64,000 nucleotides of DNA from Ficedula albicollis (taxonomy: Eukaryota; Chordata; Aves; Passeriformes; Muscicapidae): contig NC_021671.1 of the NCBI RefSeq assembly GCF_000247815.1, positions 20,326,038 through 20,390,037 of the forward strand, read 5' to 3'. Both the position numbers and the translations under genes were made by a program. Of the stretch, positions 29,518 to 43,700 are shown piece by piece. The notes beneath the pieces are model-generated. The model worked only from the letters and a program-made list of their open reading frames with translations, was not told the DNA's origin and ran no database searches. The stretch's first letter is position 1. The number at the start of each line of letters is the position of its first letter.

Positions 29518-30918
29518 CAGATGTTCACAGTGCATGTGCAGTTCCCTTTTAAAACTTTTAATAAAAATACAACCACCCAATCCATATCAATACACTAACA
29601 ACAAAGGACTAGAGAAAATGCCTTACAGCAAGAGTTAAAGAGATGTCTGATTAGTTTAGAACAAGAGTATTGAAAAGTGACTTCATTAGAAAGTATAAAC
29701 ATCTCACTAAGAATAGAGCATTGGAGCTCTGAAGAAACCAGAGGCAATGCCTGGAAACTGAAGCCAGACAAATTCATATTAGAAACAGAGCTTAATTACA
29801 TTTTTCAGCAATGAGGACCATTAACTACTGATGAAGTTAGAGTGCAATGCATCTTCCATATCTGTAAATGAAGACCAAACACTTCTAGAAGCTGCACTCA
29901 ATGGTAAGTACCAGCCTAATAGAAAGGTAGCTGCATAGATTCAGAAAAAGTCTATATTATACAGAGTTTTACCCATATGATATAATGGTCCTGCATGATC
30001 TTAAAATTTCTAGGGCATATGAATCAGTGTCAAGATAAGTAAATTAGTAGTAATAAACCACACAGGACCACACAGCAACATTAGAAAGAGATTCCCCATT
30101 TTTTTAAAGTCACCCAACCTTTCTACATGGAAATGAGGCATCTCCATCTGGTAACAATAACACATTTTCCCCATGATCCCATTTCATATAATAAATAGAC
30201 TTTTCATTACATGCACATCTCAAAATAAAAAATAAAAAAAAACAACAAACTTTTTCTACTACTTAGCAGCTGGGATAAATGCCACCTAGATATTAACACC
30301 GCATTACTGAAAATAATATCAATACTAACAAAATCCAATGAATGCTTATTACTCTAATGCTTAAAAATGTTTCCACTAGCTGGCAAAGTTCATTTAGGTT
30401 TGAAACAACTATTTTGATAAAAAGAGAAACATTGATTACATAATTTGCACTCATTTTGTCACTTCTGTCCTTTTCATCATTTTCTGCCGCATAGTTGCTT
30501 GACACTGCTGACTCACAGGCAGCAAGTATATGCCCAGACTGAATGTAAATGCATCTCATGCCCCTAAATTGCCATTTTACAGATATTCATCTCCTTCTTA
30601 ACACCACCTGTACTATAAGGGTGCATCTGAAAAGAGATTAAGTGAAGAAGCAGAACTGGCCTCTGAAACGAAATTGTTTCTCGATTGCTTTGTAGGAAAC
30701 CATTTCATTAGGCATTCAGTCACTCCTCCAGCACACAGAAGCAGGAACTGTACAAAAATTACCTTAATTTGCAGATCATAAATACCAAAATACACACATC
30801 TATTTGACAGCAGGGTTTACTGGCCTGCAAAACGTTATTGTAAACAAAAATGAGAGCTTCAGACTGCCATATATTCATACAATAGGGTATGGATCCTTAA
30901 GGAAAGCAAGTCCTTAAC

Positions 30919-30952
30919 CAAAAACAACAACCACAACAACAACAAAACCACC
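30919..30952. repeat. (CAA)n simple repeat
   Basis: A short imperfect run of CAA/ACC triplets. Confidence 0.8.
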
Positions 30953-30969
30953 AATGGGGGAAAAAAAGG

Positions 30970-31050
30970 GCACAGAAGAGGACCTGGAGAGGTCAGACAG
31001 CCCAAGTCCCAGCTCCAGTGCACAGAAGAGGACCTGGAGAGGTCAGACAG
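30970..31050. repeat. 31-bp direct repeat, 50-bp period
   Basis: GCACAGAAGAGGACCTGGAG and the following 11 bases occur at 30970-31000 and 31020-31050, with 19 bases between that also share CAGCTCCAG with the right side. Confidence 0.9.
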
Positions 31051-33094
31051 CTCCAGCGTAATTCAGAGTTTACCAGTCTATTCCTCAGAGTCTCCAGCTA
31101 ATCTATTCCAGAGCTCACGATTCTTGCTGCTCAGAAGTATTCTGCCCATTCCTTATCTGTCTTCTGTTTGTCTTTTCTAAGCCACATTCTTTTAGCTTTA
31201 CATTGAAATTCCTGTCCTATCCTTTACAAACAGAAAGTGTATTGTTGCTTTTTCCCTGGTATCAGTCTTTTACATAGATGAAAATTTGTTTCTTCCATCA
31301 GCAAATAAAGCATGATTCGTTCAGACTTCTCAAAAGGTCACTTTTCTTAGACATCTTATTACCTGTTGCCTTCCCTTAAACTAACATCTTTCTAGACTCC
31401 CAGTGCCTTGCCCACATCCATGCATGGGTCCAAAACTCATCCTCACAAAATCTGCACAAGAACAGAGGTTGAGAAAGCCGTGGGGGGAAAAAAAAAGGGG
31501 AACATGCAATGAGGGATCACAGACCCAAAGATTCCAGGCAAAAAGTAATATTGTTCCCAACTACACTCAGGGGTTTTTTTATCAATATTTTGATACTGAG
31601 CTTACTTTGACTTCATAAATATGAATTTATTTGTGCAGCATGATATAAAAGGACTGTGATTCTACCTGAGGCTTCTAGAATAACAAACTATACCAATGAG
31701 GAAAGCTCTATAAATCCACTATAAATAAGGGGAAGGAATGAAAATCATATACACATGCATACCTCTAAGTAAGTAATTTGCCAATTTCAATAGCTCTTAA
31801 ACGACACATTTTTATTACATTTCAAAAAAGAATAAAATATTTTACCTTTGGAATGATGTAAAATCTTAACTACCAACTGGAACACACTTAGAAATAATTC
31901 AGCATAAACTAATTTATCAGAATTCTACATTGTTTTCCACCTGGTCTATTTTGCTATTGTCCCTTCCTAACCTAGACAGCTATATACCAGCAAAAATGCC
32001 TAGGCAAATGTTCCACAAACTCAGGACAAAATTATCAACTTTTTTGCCACTCATGTTAGAGGCAGAGACAGCAGAGTGTGCAACCTTAAGGACAACACTG
32101 TTTGGAAACAGCTAATAATGTAATAATGGAGAGAAGTCTGTCTCACATAGAATTTTTTAACTGTGAACTTCAGATTTTATACCACTTCTGAAGATCTGAA
32201 AGCACAATTTGGACCCACTATTTTATCTCTTGCCCTGACTTCATTCAGGCAAGCTCTAGTGATGCTGAAGCCAACAGGGGTTTTGTCATTCAATTCTCTG
32301 GTCCATAATCAGATCTCCTATCAGAAACAGTTATTTATTCCAGTGTTTGAAAAGACTTTTCATTTACCCCAAGCAACTTGCTTTTCATTCCTCAGTCCTT
32401 CAGACCTACACACACAAGCAAATTGAATGAATCAGATTTATTTAATCTCTATCAATTTTTCAGTTTTATATGGTTGGACCTGAAAGCCTTGGATTAGCAA
32501 ACTGAGGGAACATACACATGAAGAAGGCACCACATCTCCCCCAGCCTTAACAGGATAAAGCACATTTAAACAAGTATATATTCTTACATATAGCATCTGA
32601 GTGTCCCCAAGATCTTAACATATATTTAATAAATATATCATAAAATGTGATTCATAAACTAATACTGATACAAATGATTCATATTTTTTCTACAAAGCCT
32701 TTAATACATCAATCAGAACATGGATTACACAAAACACACAAAAGATAGATTGTTACAGAAGGGGCAATTTGGCTGCTTCTCAGCAAATACAGATTAAAGC
32801 ACACAAACTCTAGTGCATACAAGAAAAAAAATAAATAACCCCGAAAGGTCACAGCACATACTCTGCAATCTGTGGGTACTTATGCAATAAAAGATAAAAC
32901 CTGCTTCTGTGAATAAAACTGAATGATTGCAGTATTCAGTTTCAACACACTTTTAAACATGTATGAAAGCATGACAATCACTATGTGCTGCAATATTTTT
33001 TCTAGTAACAGGTACAGTTTTCTAATCCAGTGAGAGGAAATACAGTGATGGCTACAAGTAAGTACCATGGCCACTCAACTTGAAGTCAAATGCC

Positions 33095-34021
33095 TTCACT
33101 AAGTTTTGTTTTACACACACAGTAACTGTACAGACACAGGAGTACAAAATGCTGGCTTTTCCCAGATGGACAGGTCTAAAAAAGAAAAAAATATTTAGAT
33201 TTATAAAATAAGCAGGGTCTTCCAAATCACTTAAGTCAGTGTCTGCAAACTACAGCTTCTACTTAGCAGAGGCTGAACTGAGCCTTTTTATTGCAAAAGT
33301 GCTAAGCAGAAAAGATGTCTACACTAGCAAAGTCATTTATGGCAGAAAGAAGGATTCTGACAGTTGCAAAAATGGAGAACAAGTATTTATTTAAATTAAT
33401 ACCTTTTTAAAATACTTATAAATAAATTTCAGATCAGAATTGAGGAAAAAATTAAAATTAAAAACAAAACAAACAACAACAAACAACCACACACAGAAAC
33501 CAGCCTGCCCGACAGTTGCAAAAATGGAGAACAAGTATTTATTTAAATTAATACCTTTTTAAAATACTTATAAATAAATTTCAGATCAGAATTGAGGAAA
33601 AAATTCACTAAGTTTTGTTTTACACACACAGTAACTGTACAGACACAGGAGTACAAAATGCTGGCTTTTCCCAGATGGACAGGTCTAAAAAAGAAAAAAA
33701 TATTTAGATTTATAAAATAAGCAGGGTCTTCCAAATCACTTAAGTCAGTGTCTGCAAACTACAGCTTCTACTTAGCAGAGGCTGAACTGAGCCTTTTTAT
33801 TGCAAAAGTGCTAAGCAGAAAAGATGTCTACACTAGCAAAGTCATTTATGGCAGAAAGAAGGATTCTGACAGTTGCAAAAATGGAGAACAAGTATTTATT
33901 TAAATTAATACCTTTTTAAAATACTTATAAATAAATTTCAGATCAGAATTGAGGAAAAAATTAAAATTAAAAACAAAACAAACAACAACAACAAACAACC
34001 ACACACACAAACCAGCCTGCC
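33095..34021. repeat. About 415-bp duplication plus a 95-bp third partial copy
   Basis: Block A lies at 33095-33509 and again at 33604-34021 (offset 509), nearly identical apart from a CAA-run length change near its end. Between them 33511-33605 repeats the internal segment 33359-33453, which is also at 33868-33962, so that segment is present three times. The unit contains TTTATTTAAATTAATACC-like AT-rich DNA. Confidence 0.93.
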
Positions 34022-36907
34022 ACCATAAGTTTGTTCTCATTGTTCAGAGAGGGACAAAAAAATGAACAGGTCCATGAAAAATCAGATCTATGTGCCCCAC
34101 ATCACAAGTGAAGACTTAGACTTTCGTTTAGCCTTAATCCTCAATCCCTCTTCTGTAAACAAATATTAAAAGGCTGTACAAAATTAATTCAAAACAGTTT
34201 TAAGTATGCAGATACAATGATAAGTGGCCACAGAGCAGCTCTGGGAAGCAAACAGTTCTGAGCACATCTCCTCCCTGAAACAGGGGAGATGGGGCCAAAG
34301 AGAAATGTTAAAAGCTGATCTGTTAGAGCCCTATCCCACCTCACACATAGAAATATAGGCATGACGTGAAGAAAAAAAAAAGAAAAAAGAACTGTTCAGG
34401 TAAGAAAAAGGTGCTCTGTCAGCATTTTGCCCTGCATTTCTATTTGCCCATCTTGACAGAACACATGCAGAAATTGCTCAATCCTGACTCAGATTAATTC
34501 TAGTTTTCACAAAACACTGCAGAAAATGTATTAATAGGGAAAAAATTGACATTCTTATCATACATAACTTACAAGCTTCCCTACCAAGTTCTTTCCATAT
34601 TGGGAAAAAAGGATTATTAAAGTATTGAAAAAATTAACATTTTAAATATAAGGACTCTAAAATTGAAGATGTAAGAACATGACATAATAAAATTAACTTA
34701 TGAAAAGAAGTGCTAGATATTTCATACTGTGGACTTTAAAAGCTTTACCAAATAGTTCCTGCATTTGGGTAAGAGTCTTCACCAGTGTGAGATCTTCCTT
34801 TTTGTATCAATGAGAGTTCTTTGTGTTAGATACAAATGTTGCTAATACATTAGACAATCTTTTTGCAGAAATGGCTTATCACATCACATTCCTAAAGCGT
34901 TTGTTCTCATGTCTGCCACGACATGGCTAATGCAGCCCAAAGTGTGCTCTTCTGCATGATCCTCAACAAGGCTATCAGATCTCACATCACTTTCACAAGT
35001 TTTCAGTCAAGACTTTTCACATTAAGGTGGCACCTTAATTTACAAGTATTAGGATTGTTTTTATAATTAAGACTCTGATATAATTTACAAGAACCTCAAC
35101 TACAGCAAAACAAAATATTTATATTTTATTAACTCATTTCAACTGTGAGCCAGAGAACAAATCTTAAAACTGATTAACTCAGACTGACAAAATTGTTTGT
35201 TTTGTAGGATGAAGCTTAAGTATCACAGGCTTTCTTCTGGAATTCCTATTTATTTCCTAAGTTGCCAATATTAGCACAAGAAAAGCACAAAGGCAGATTG
35301 CAAAGGAAAAGTAAAAGCTATGTTTATCAAAATGTACATACCTTAGTAAACTCTTTTCTGAAATTTCCAGTGAAATATGTTGGACTTCCTAAATATCATC
35401 CTTTGAAAGGTGACATCATTCAGAATTTAATGAGCTGATATTTTACAAGTTTAGTAGTTCCCATAGAATTTATACACATTTTTTTTTAAATCCAGCTCTA
35501 GCTTCTAATATTAATCTCTTATTTCTTCCTCTGATTTAAAATACCATTATCACAATGTAAGCATTTGCCAACTATGAAACACACAGATCTTTCAGTAAGG
35601 CAGGAAAAGAGAGGCAGAAGCATTTTTCTCTTTCAGATGTAAAACAAAATGTTTTGGACAAATTTCTTACCTAACTTCCAATCCTAAGCAAACCTCAGTG
35701 GTAACTTCTGTAAATCCATTAAATAGTTTCTGGGTGCTTTTTTTTGTTGTTGTTGTTTTTGTGATGATTTAAAGCAAAGGTACTCTGAGCAACAAAAATG
35801 AAAATCAAAATAATAACTAAAATATGCTTCCAGTGAAGGTGGGAGTTAAGAGGGAAAGCATACCAGCTATGAATAAAAAAGGAGAGTAGAAGCCTATAGC
35901 AAATATACTACAAGTTAATGGACCAGTTTGGCCCAGAGGGACACTCACTGAATGTGCCTTTGGATGCAAGCCTCAATACTGCATAAATCACAAATGAATA
36001 GGCATTATTCAAGCCTTTTCCAAGCACTCTGAAACAAGCAAAAATACTCTCATAGACAGAACAGCCAAAACTGTTCAAAGTAAGCCATTAGACTTTTAAA
36101 ATGGCAAAGTCAGGCAAGTCCTTCCCTCCACAGCATTGTCACTTATGCCTGGCCTCCTCCAGATCCCCAACTTCCTTCCACTTCTCATCCTCCAGAACCC
36201 TTTTCCAAGGACAAGATCCAAGTGTTGCAGTTGTCGAGACAGACACGATGGTGTCATTACCAACCCCTTATTAAAATCTTTTCGTGACTTCTCTCAGGCA
36301 ATTCCACACAGCACTGACTCCTTCCCTCTGCAAGTCTCCTTCTTCCATCTCCATGGCTGGCTAACCCAAACCTGTCCCTCTCCCAGCCACCTGACCCTTT
36401 CTGTCCCTCACACAGCATCTCCTTACCTTGTCTTGCACAACCACATGTCCCTTACTGCTCACAGCACAGCCAGCAGCTTCCATCCCAAACTGCAGCAGAT
36501 GCCAACTCTCAACCAGCTGCCCCACTCTTTTAAAACCCCCATCCTCATTGGGCAGGCAAGGCTGTTTTCACTCCTTAGTAATCAGTATAGCTGTAATTCA
36601 TTGGGGAAGATTGCCTCCTGCACTGCCCTTACAAACCATCCTCCCATATCCAAGTGCTGCCCTTTGTCCCTAGGCAGCTGAGCACACCCAGAAGTTACAA
36701 CCACAGGCTGCTGCCCTCTCTCAGCTACCTGAGGAGTCACCACACAGCTTGAGAGCAGCAGGCAAACCCAAGGGAACCAGCACCCCACAGCACCCATGGC
36801 TGAGGGCACAGCAAACCTGAGCTGAAAGCTCCCAGGTGCCTCATAAAACACTCCAGCTCACAGAACTGTCCACATTCAAGCTAAATTGGGAAGAGTGGCA
36901 CCAAGCA
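34022..36907. other. Unique intronic DNA, nothing recognised
   Basis: Mostly AT-rich. 36.1-36.85 kb is GC-richer and holds a 181-codon plus-strand frame rich in Ser, Pro, Leu and His that matches no family I know. Confidence 0.5.
35738..35760. repeat. T-tract with (GTT)n
   Basis: A T-run followed by four GTT units and a second T-run. Confidence 0.8.
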
Positions 36908-37450
36908 GGTTGAGGGAGGGCATCATGTACCCAGTGAGGTAAATGTGAAGTGCTGGGTCCACTCTAGGCTCCCCACTGCAAAAGAGACTTGGACACGCTG
37001 GAATAAGTCCTGTGAAGTGCTGGGTCCACTCTAGGCTCCCCAGTGCAAAAGAGACTTGGACACACTGGAATAAGTCAATAAGTCCAAAAGATGATTAAGA
37101 GCATCTGACAAACAAACAGAACTCAGCCTGGAAAGGAGAGGGCTTATCAACATATATAAATACCTGCTAGGGAGAGTAAAGAAGACAAAGCCAGGCTTTC
37201 CTCAGTGTTTCCCAGTGACAGGACAAGGAGAAATGGGCACAAATTTAAATACAGGACATTTTATTTGACTATAGAAAATATTTTCTTACAATGAGGGTAG
37301 TTGAACACTGGCTCAAGTTGCCCACAGAGTTTGTGGAGTCTCTATCCTTGGAGATATTCTAAACCCAACCAAACATGCTCTGAGAAGGGTGCTGGATCTG
37401 ATGGCTTTCAGAGGTACCTTCCAGTCTCAACCATTCAGTAATTCTGTATA
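36908..37450 (+). mobile_element. CR1 3' fragment
   Basis: The plus strand carries CTAGGCTCCCCAGTGCAAAA, a CCCAGTGACAGGACAAGGAG block near 37210, GTGGAGTCTCTATCCTTGGA near 37335 and ends with CAACCATTCAGTAATTCTGT. Order and spacing follow the CR1 ORF2 end and tail. A 67-bp tandem duplication sits near its 5' side (36944-37076). Confidence 0.92.
36944..37076. repeat. 67-bp tandem duplication inside CR1
   Basis: TGTGAAGTGCTGGGTCC to GGAATAAGTC occurs at 36944-37010 and 37011-37076, with two substitutions. AATAAGTC is then repeated once more. Confidence 0.93.
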
Positions 37451-40159
37451 CACTAAGATTAAATGACCATCCTGCTGCTTGATGCCAAATAAGAATGGAA
37501 ATACAGCATATATACAAATGTCAGCAAACACAAAGATGATTAATTAAATCTCCAACTTAAAGCTACACAGAATGAGCAGAACTAAAATAGCTAGGGCTTC
37601 TGCTCATAATTTGTTGGCCCTGACCTCCCTCTCTGTTGAGGTCCCTCTGCTGTTTGATGAGGAGACATTTTGTAAAGGCAATTTCTAGATTCAAAAGAAC
37701 AATTTAATGAGTCAAGGGGGTGCCAACTTGGCCTCAAAACTGAGAAATGGGTTGATTTTTCTCTCATTCTCTTGAAACACTCATTCTGTCCCTGCTATTT
37801 CTCTCCCAAACACACATTTATTTCTCTCATTTCTTCTGCATGCTGTTTAATCTTTTGCAACCATCAGGAATAACCCTCCCCTGTCATCACTGTATCCTGA
37901 ATCACCAGCAAGTGACATTCTTGAAGTAATAATTTAAGAGTCATTTTAACAATGCAGTCCCTGCTTTTTGCTTCACACTAACATCTATTTTTTGCTCTAA
38001 AAACAAAAGGCAATGTCATCCACAACCATATTAAGACCCTCACTGCAAAAGCTGTAATTAGTCTTCTTTCAGCCCTTGCCAACATTTCTTCTTAAAGTGG
38101 TAGTAAAAATGTGTACAAACAAGCACATCTCACCAGTACTCTGCCTAGGAATGCTCCCACGGCAAGATGTCACAGGGAAGGTTTGTAAAAGTTGGCACAA
38201 TTTTTCATAACCTTCGCAGTTCTGGTGATTTATAGCAGTTGTTTCAGAAGTTGCTACCAGTAAGTACAAGTGGGACAAGAACAGGTGTACTCTTTCTAAG
38301 GATAAGTGATTTCATTTTTCTTCCCACTGCCCATTTTCCTCTATCTCCTCATCATTTCCACTTGCTTTGCTATTTCCTCCTCAGCTCTCCTCCTAATCCA
38401 GTCCTTAAGTCCAATTTCTACCTGCTTATAGATGATGTTGCTACTAGATAGTTTTAGGGGGAAAAAAAAACCCTAACAAAAACCCAAACACAGCAAGTTG
38501 TGCTTTGAATACTGATCCATATAAACCACATGATTTTCTGCATGCACTTAATTAATGCCTTTTCTATTGTCCTCAATACTCTTTCCTTGTTGCTCTTTCA
38601 GCAACATCTCCAGTGGACTCCTGGCCTTTTACATAACATCAAGCTATTTTTGAGTTATTTTCAACTAAGTGGTATTAATTGTAAAACATAAGATTGAGAA
38701 GCAAAGAACAGATCCTTAAGGCACACATTCAACTTCCAGCTCAGAGCTGGAGAAAACACAGAATTTAAATTTAGAGCACATAAGCTTGGCTGTTCTTCTG
38801 TGAAGATAAGAATGAAAATAATGCTGCAGATTCTCAGGAAAATAGTTTAAATAAAATACTAGTGCTGCTTCACATACTGCAAGCAGGACTACAGATAAAA
38901 GCTCTTCTTCAGCTTTAAGCTGAACTAGCTGAGGAGAATAACAATCCAACTCCTTCCTTCCCTACAACAGCCTACAAGATCTGACTCTGCAAAGGAGATC
39001 TATGTGAGATTTACAAAATCTTACCATATCTTTCTACATCCTCATTCTCTAGAAAATCCCTCCATTGGAAAATCCCTTAATTACTACAGTGAAATCCTGC
39101 TGGTAATTAAGTAAGAAAAGAATTATTTTTCAAATGGCATAGAATTACCCAAATTATTTTGACTGGTGGAGGTCAAAGGAAAAGGGCATACAAGTGCTAA
39201 TTCTGGCGCTGATTATAAAGGCCCAACAATCTTGAGCAATTTGGGGCCATAGAGGTACCAGTGCCTTCTTCAGCTGCAACTGAAAGACAACATCCAGCAA
39301 CTATTTAAAAACGTTTTGTTAACTTGCTCCAAGAACACGTCACCCTGAAAGAGCTGTTTTATCAACATAGAGCACACTATAAAAGCTGTGACTCTAGAAC
39401 AGCTGAACTTACCTATGTGCTGGTCTTTAGATTCCAAGAACCTGCCATTTTTTAAAAAAACTGGGTGATCAAGAGAGGCCCTCAAAACAAACAGGTGCAA
39501 GGCTGCTGGTGAACAAATGGAGTAAATCAAGACAGAAAAGAGCATGAACACAGTGCCCAGATATAATGCTGCACATTTTTTCCCTGTTTGGGTAGTACAT
39601 TCCTAGTTTATATTTTAGTCAGCAGTTTTTTTAGCTTTCAGAACCCTTTCAATTCAGCATATACTCAAGCAGAGGCAACAAAAGTTCACAAGATTTGCTC
39701 CTACACCCAGAACTGAATAAATAGCTGCATCATCCACATGACTTACTACTCCTCAGAGAATCCTCGCTTGGATGCCTTAAGACCAAGATGAATGGGCAAC
39801 TCTCTTCTCTCAGAAAACATTGTAAAGAAAAGGGGAAAGGAGTGTAGAATATCTACTGTCCCTATCATGCATCATTCTTATCTTTTGGCTTGAGAAACAT
39901 CAGAATTCTCCTTTAAGATCCCTCAAGAAGCATTTGGAGCTGCAAGTGCTTTGTGACCTGACGGGAGCCAAAGCTCACTCTTAAACTGGCAGCCCATCGA
40001 TTATCCCTTCTAATCCAACAAACCCTGACAGCTACAAATTCTCATAAACAAAACAGGTTATTACATGGCTGAAGATACGTGTAAGACAGTACTTTGAAGG
40101 CACCATCATGCTGCACAAACCTGAAAGCTGTCTTCTGGATCTTCTAAGACAAAAGCCAA
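37451..40159. other. Unique intronic DNA, nothing recognised
   Basis: Only short frames without recognisable product. Confidence 0.55.
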
Positions 40160-40740
40160 GGAGGGCCAACCCTGTCCTGGGGACATCAGGCACAGCGTGG
40201 CCAGCTGGGCAAGGGAGGGGATTGTCCTGCTCTGCTCTGAGCTGGGGCAGCCTCACCTCCAGGGCTGGGGACAGCTCTTGGTGCCACAATATCAAAAATC
40301 CATCAAGCTATTGGAGACTGTCCAAAGGAGGACCATGGGGATGGTCCAGAGCCTTGAGGGGAAGCCAAATGAGGAGCAGCTGAGGACACTTGGTCTGCTC
40401 AGCCTGGAGAAGAGGAGGCTGAGGGGAGACCCCACTGTGGTCATCAACATCCTCACGAGGGGAAGCAGAGGGGCAGGTACCAATCTCTTCCCTCTGGTGA
40501 CCAATGATAGGCTTTCAGGGAACAGCATGAAGCTGAGCTGGGGGAGGTTTAAGCTGGATGTTAGGAAAAGGATTTTCACCCAAAGTATGGGTGAGCAATG
40601 AAACAGGCTTTTAAAGCCTGACAGAATTCAAGAAGTGTTCCAACAACGCTCTCAGGCACGTGGTGTGACTGTGCACGGCCAGAAGGTGGACTTGAGGATC
40701 CTGACAGGTCTCTTCTAACTCAGCACATTCTATGATTCTA
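40160..40740 (+). mobile_element. CR1 3' fragment, relatively well preserved
   Basis: The plus strand encodes CR1-like LRTLGLLSLEKRRLRGDPT near 40380-40440 and a decayed NSMKLSWGRFKLDVRK block near 40525-40570, with a VQRRTMGMVQSLEG block just before. It ends CATTCTATGATTCTACGAT, the CR1 tail. The 5' side is truncated near 40160. Confidence 0.94.
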
Positions 40741-43700
40741 CGATAATTCCATTATTCCAGAAAATGATGTATAGCACAAGTACAGCCAGTGCGACAATAA
40801 TCTGATTTATCATGCATTTAATTTGCTTCCTAAAGAATGTGAAATTAACCTGTATCACCAGCTTTTGCTGTCATTAGTTCAGCACTTTCTTGCTATAGGG
40901 ATGATCAAATGCTTCCTGACATGTGAACTTCAAAGAGCTTCTACAACAAGGACCTTGGGTAAAGAAATCCTGAGGGAGGAGTGGCAGCTCACTACAGATC
41001 TTCCATAGCCTCAGCCTTCTTCAAGGGGAAATGGGAAAACAAACAAACAGAAATGGCTTCAATCAACTCCTCCTTAATCTCTGATAGAGCAATCCAAGCA
41101 GACAGGAAGACAAGATGACCACACTGTGGGAACACAGCTTTTATAGGGCAGAGCACATATAAATACTCCACAGTCCTGGAAGCTCCTGTGAGTGACAGTA
41201 AACAAGCTGTATTGAGAGAGGAATTATGCTAGCACTTCTAATTTCATGGTGCCTTTCTATTTTATCCTGCAATGTTGGCATAGACTACAGTTCTAATGGG
41301 CCATCTTTCCTCATTTAAGCACTAAAATACTTCCACAAAATTCAGTATTATACAGTTTAAGAAACAATTGTCTCAAGAGAAGGGGGATCGTGGAGTAATC
41401 CCAAATCTGCCTTCAAACCAGTGTAGTCCCCAAATATAAATCATGTCCATTTGGGTCTAATGCTTAGGGGACTTTAAAGAGGCAACATTTCTGTAACAGC
41501 TCTTCTAGGGATCACTAACAGCATAACATAACACATCAATACATCTTCTCTAAAAATTAAAAAAGGGATCAAAAATAGTCTTGGAGCTTTCTACACTGAT
41601 TTCAAAGAGACCTCAGCTAAGTAGCTTCAAAATGACAGTTCTGCTTTAGTCTCCCAGATTAGCTTGTTAAGTCTACGAGCATAACACTGGAAATAGCACA
41701 TCTAAAGTAATAAAGCAAATAGATGCAGACGTGAAATTTGGAGTTCTATCCCAACAATAAACTGAAAAACAAAACAAAGGGAAAAAAAGAATGCAAGAGG
41801 CTAATAAGATTGCAGCTTTTTAAAAAATTATTCTTTTCAAAATATCATGTATCACACTTTTCAAGGTAATGCAGTCAAAGTTAAGTCTCAGAAAACACTT
41901 AGGAGAAAAGTCTTGAAAAGTCCCCTTATTTGAGTGGGAAGCAGTTGCACATCTGTCAACAAGCCTTTGCAACCAAAATAGCTATTGCCGTCAAGGAGAT
42001 CAATTTGCAAAATTTAATAAACACCTCCATCTCCTTACGTAGCTGCCATTAGTGACTGGTTTCGATACTACCTTTGCTCATCGCACAATATTCGCAATTA
42101 TCATTAAAAATACATAATTTGTAAAAGTACATATATATTTATATATATATGTATTTGCAAACTAGCAATCCTGCAAATCAGCATGCCTATAAAGAACCAA
42201 GAAAGATTGTAGGAATATGCTATATGACCAACAAAAAGGCACAACAGCTATACTTAATAAACCACATTTGAAAGAGCTGTAGAAAGCATGAGTCTCAACT
42301 ATCCAACATACCTGGTCTGCACAGCAACACACAGTATTTTCCTTGATTCATGAAATGCACCACTGGCCTTACAAACCAAATACACTGTGTTAACTTCAAA
42401 TAGCAAATAAAAAACAATTTGCTTTTGCTTTAGAAGTCCTCATGCCAAGCACAGTTTTTCCTATCCTTTTCACTGCCTCCATTTCTTGCCTCCCTTTTGG
42501 AGCCCACACCAGGCTCGTATTTCCTATTCTTTATCCACATGCAGGCTAACAGAGCAAAGCATTCTGAATTAACTCATGGGACCTCAGCATCTCCATGGCT
42601 TGGGATCTGCCTCATGGAGCTAAGTCCCATCTTAGAAACAAACAATTCATTTGCACTCCCTCCCTGGCTTTACTAGCACACAGCACAACCACGGGAGGGT
42701 GACACGGAGACCCCCCCAACACAGCCACCACTCTCTGCTGTCCCTCCTGCCCAAAAAACAGCGCAGAGCCACAAGGAAAGCATTCACAACCTGCACACTA
42801 CCACCTGCTGTGGTGGAACGTGCTACCAAAATAACCCAGATCAGTACTCATGAGAGTGATTTATATTATTTCACTGCTCAACACAAAACAGCAAGTACCC
42901 AACTCCCAAGGACGGCACAAAAATAGCTTCCAGCTAATTTTTTAAGCCTATCCTAATGTTAATTTTAGCTTTGGAAAACCATCACGTGTAACAGAACACA
43001 GAGTCCGGCACCTTCCACAAGGAAAAAACCCAGTGACATTATAGGCTCATATCTGGATATATCTGGAAAAAGAGGCTTTCATTTTCAAGCTTAGAACGCA
43101 TTTTAATCATTTATATATTTATTTTCATAATAAAAATAAGAAATTAGGTTATTTAGCTGTACTGTATTTGGCATGAATGAAGCCCAGGAAAAGAAAGGGG
43201 CGGGGGGGGAGCCAACTGCACCATAGCTGACTGTTCCAGCATAATGTTGCACTGCAGTGGAAGTCTATTTTGAGAAAACTATAGTTGCCAGTAGCATAGC
43301 CCTCTTAAGTCGTTTTGGTAGAAGTTGTCGAAATACATGTTCTTTTGAGTCTTGCTGGATTTCAAATACTTTATCTGGCCTTATTTTACAACAAAATGAA
43401 AATTTGTGACTACCTTCTAATAAAAGTATTTGAAGAAATGTTAAGTCTGGATGAAAATAGAGTAAGTAAAATAATCTACTTGAGTTTTCTCAAGAACATG
43501 TAGGATATGTGGTACAAAGTGGTATTAAACAGAGGCAAAGTTGAGTAAGGAAGGGGGGAACATAGTCTAGGTACCTTTATACATAAGAACAACTTGGGAA
43601 CGGTTAATGGAATGAGATGGAGAAAAGCTGAAGAAGCTGCTGTCTGTTGGGAGCCCAAAGTCTCATCTCTGCTCTGCATGTCTATGTTAGAATGAGAGAA

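Larger units (their letters stand above)
29518..33094. other. Unique intronic DNA, nothing recognised beyond short repeats
   Basis: AT-rich sequence with the CAA run and the 31-bp repeat near 31.0 kb. No gene-like frames. Confidence 0.55.

Noticed and set aside
36136..36681. 181-codon plus-strand frame rich in Ser, Pro and Leu
   Set aside because: Low-complexity composition from CT-rich DNA, with no recognisable family.
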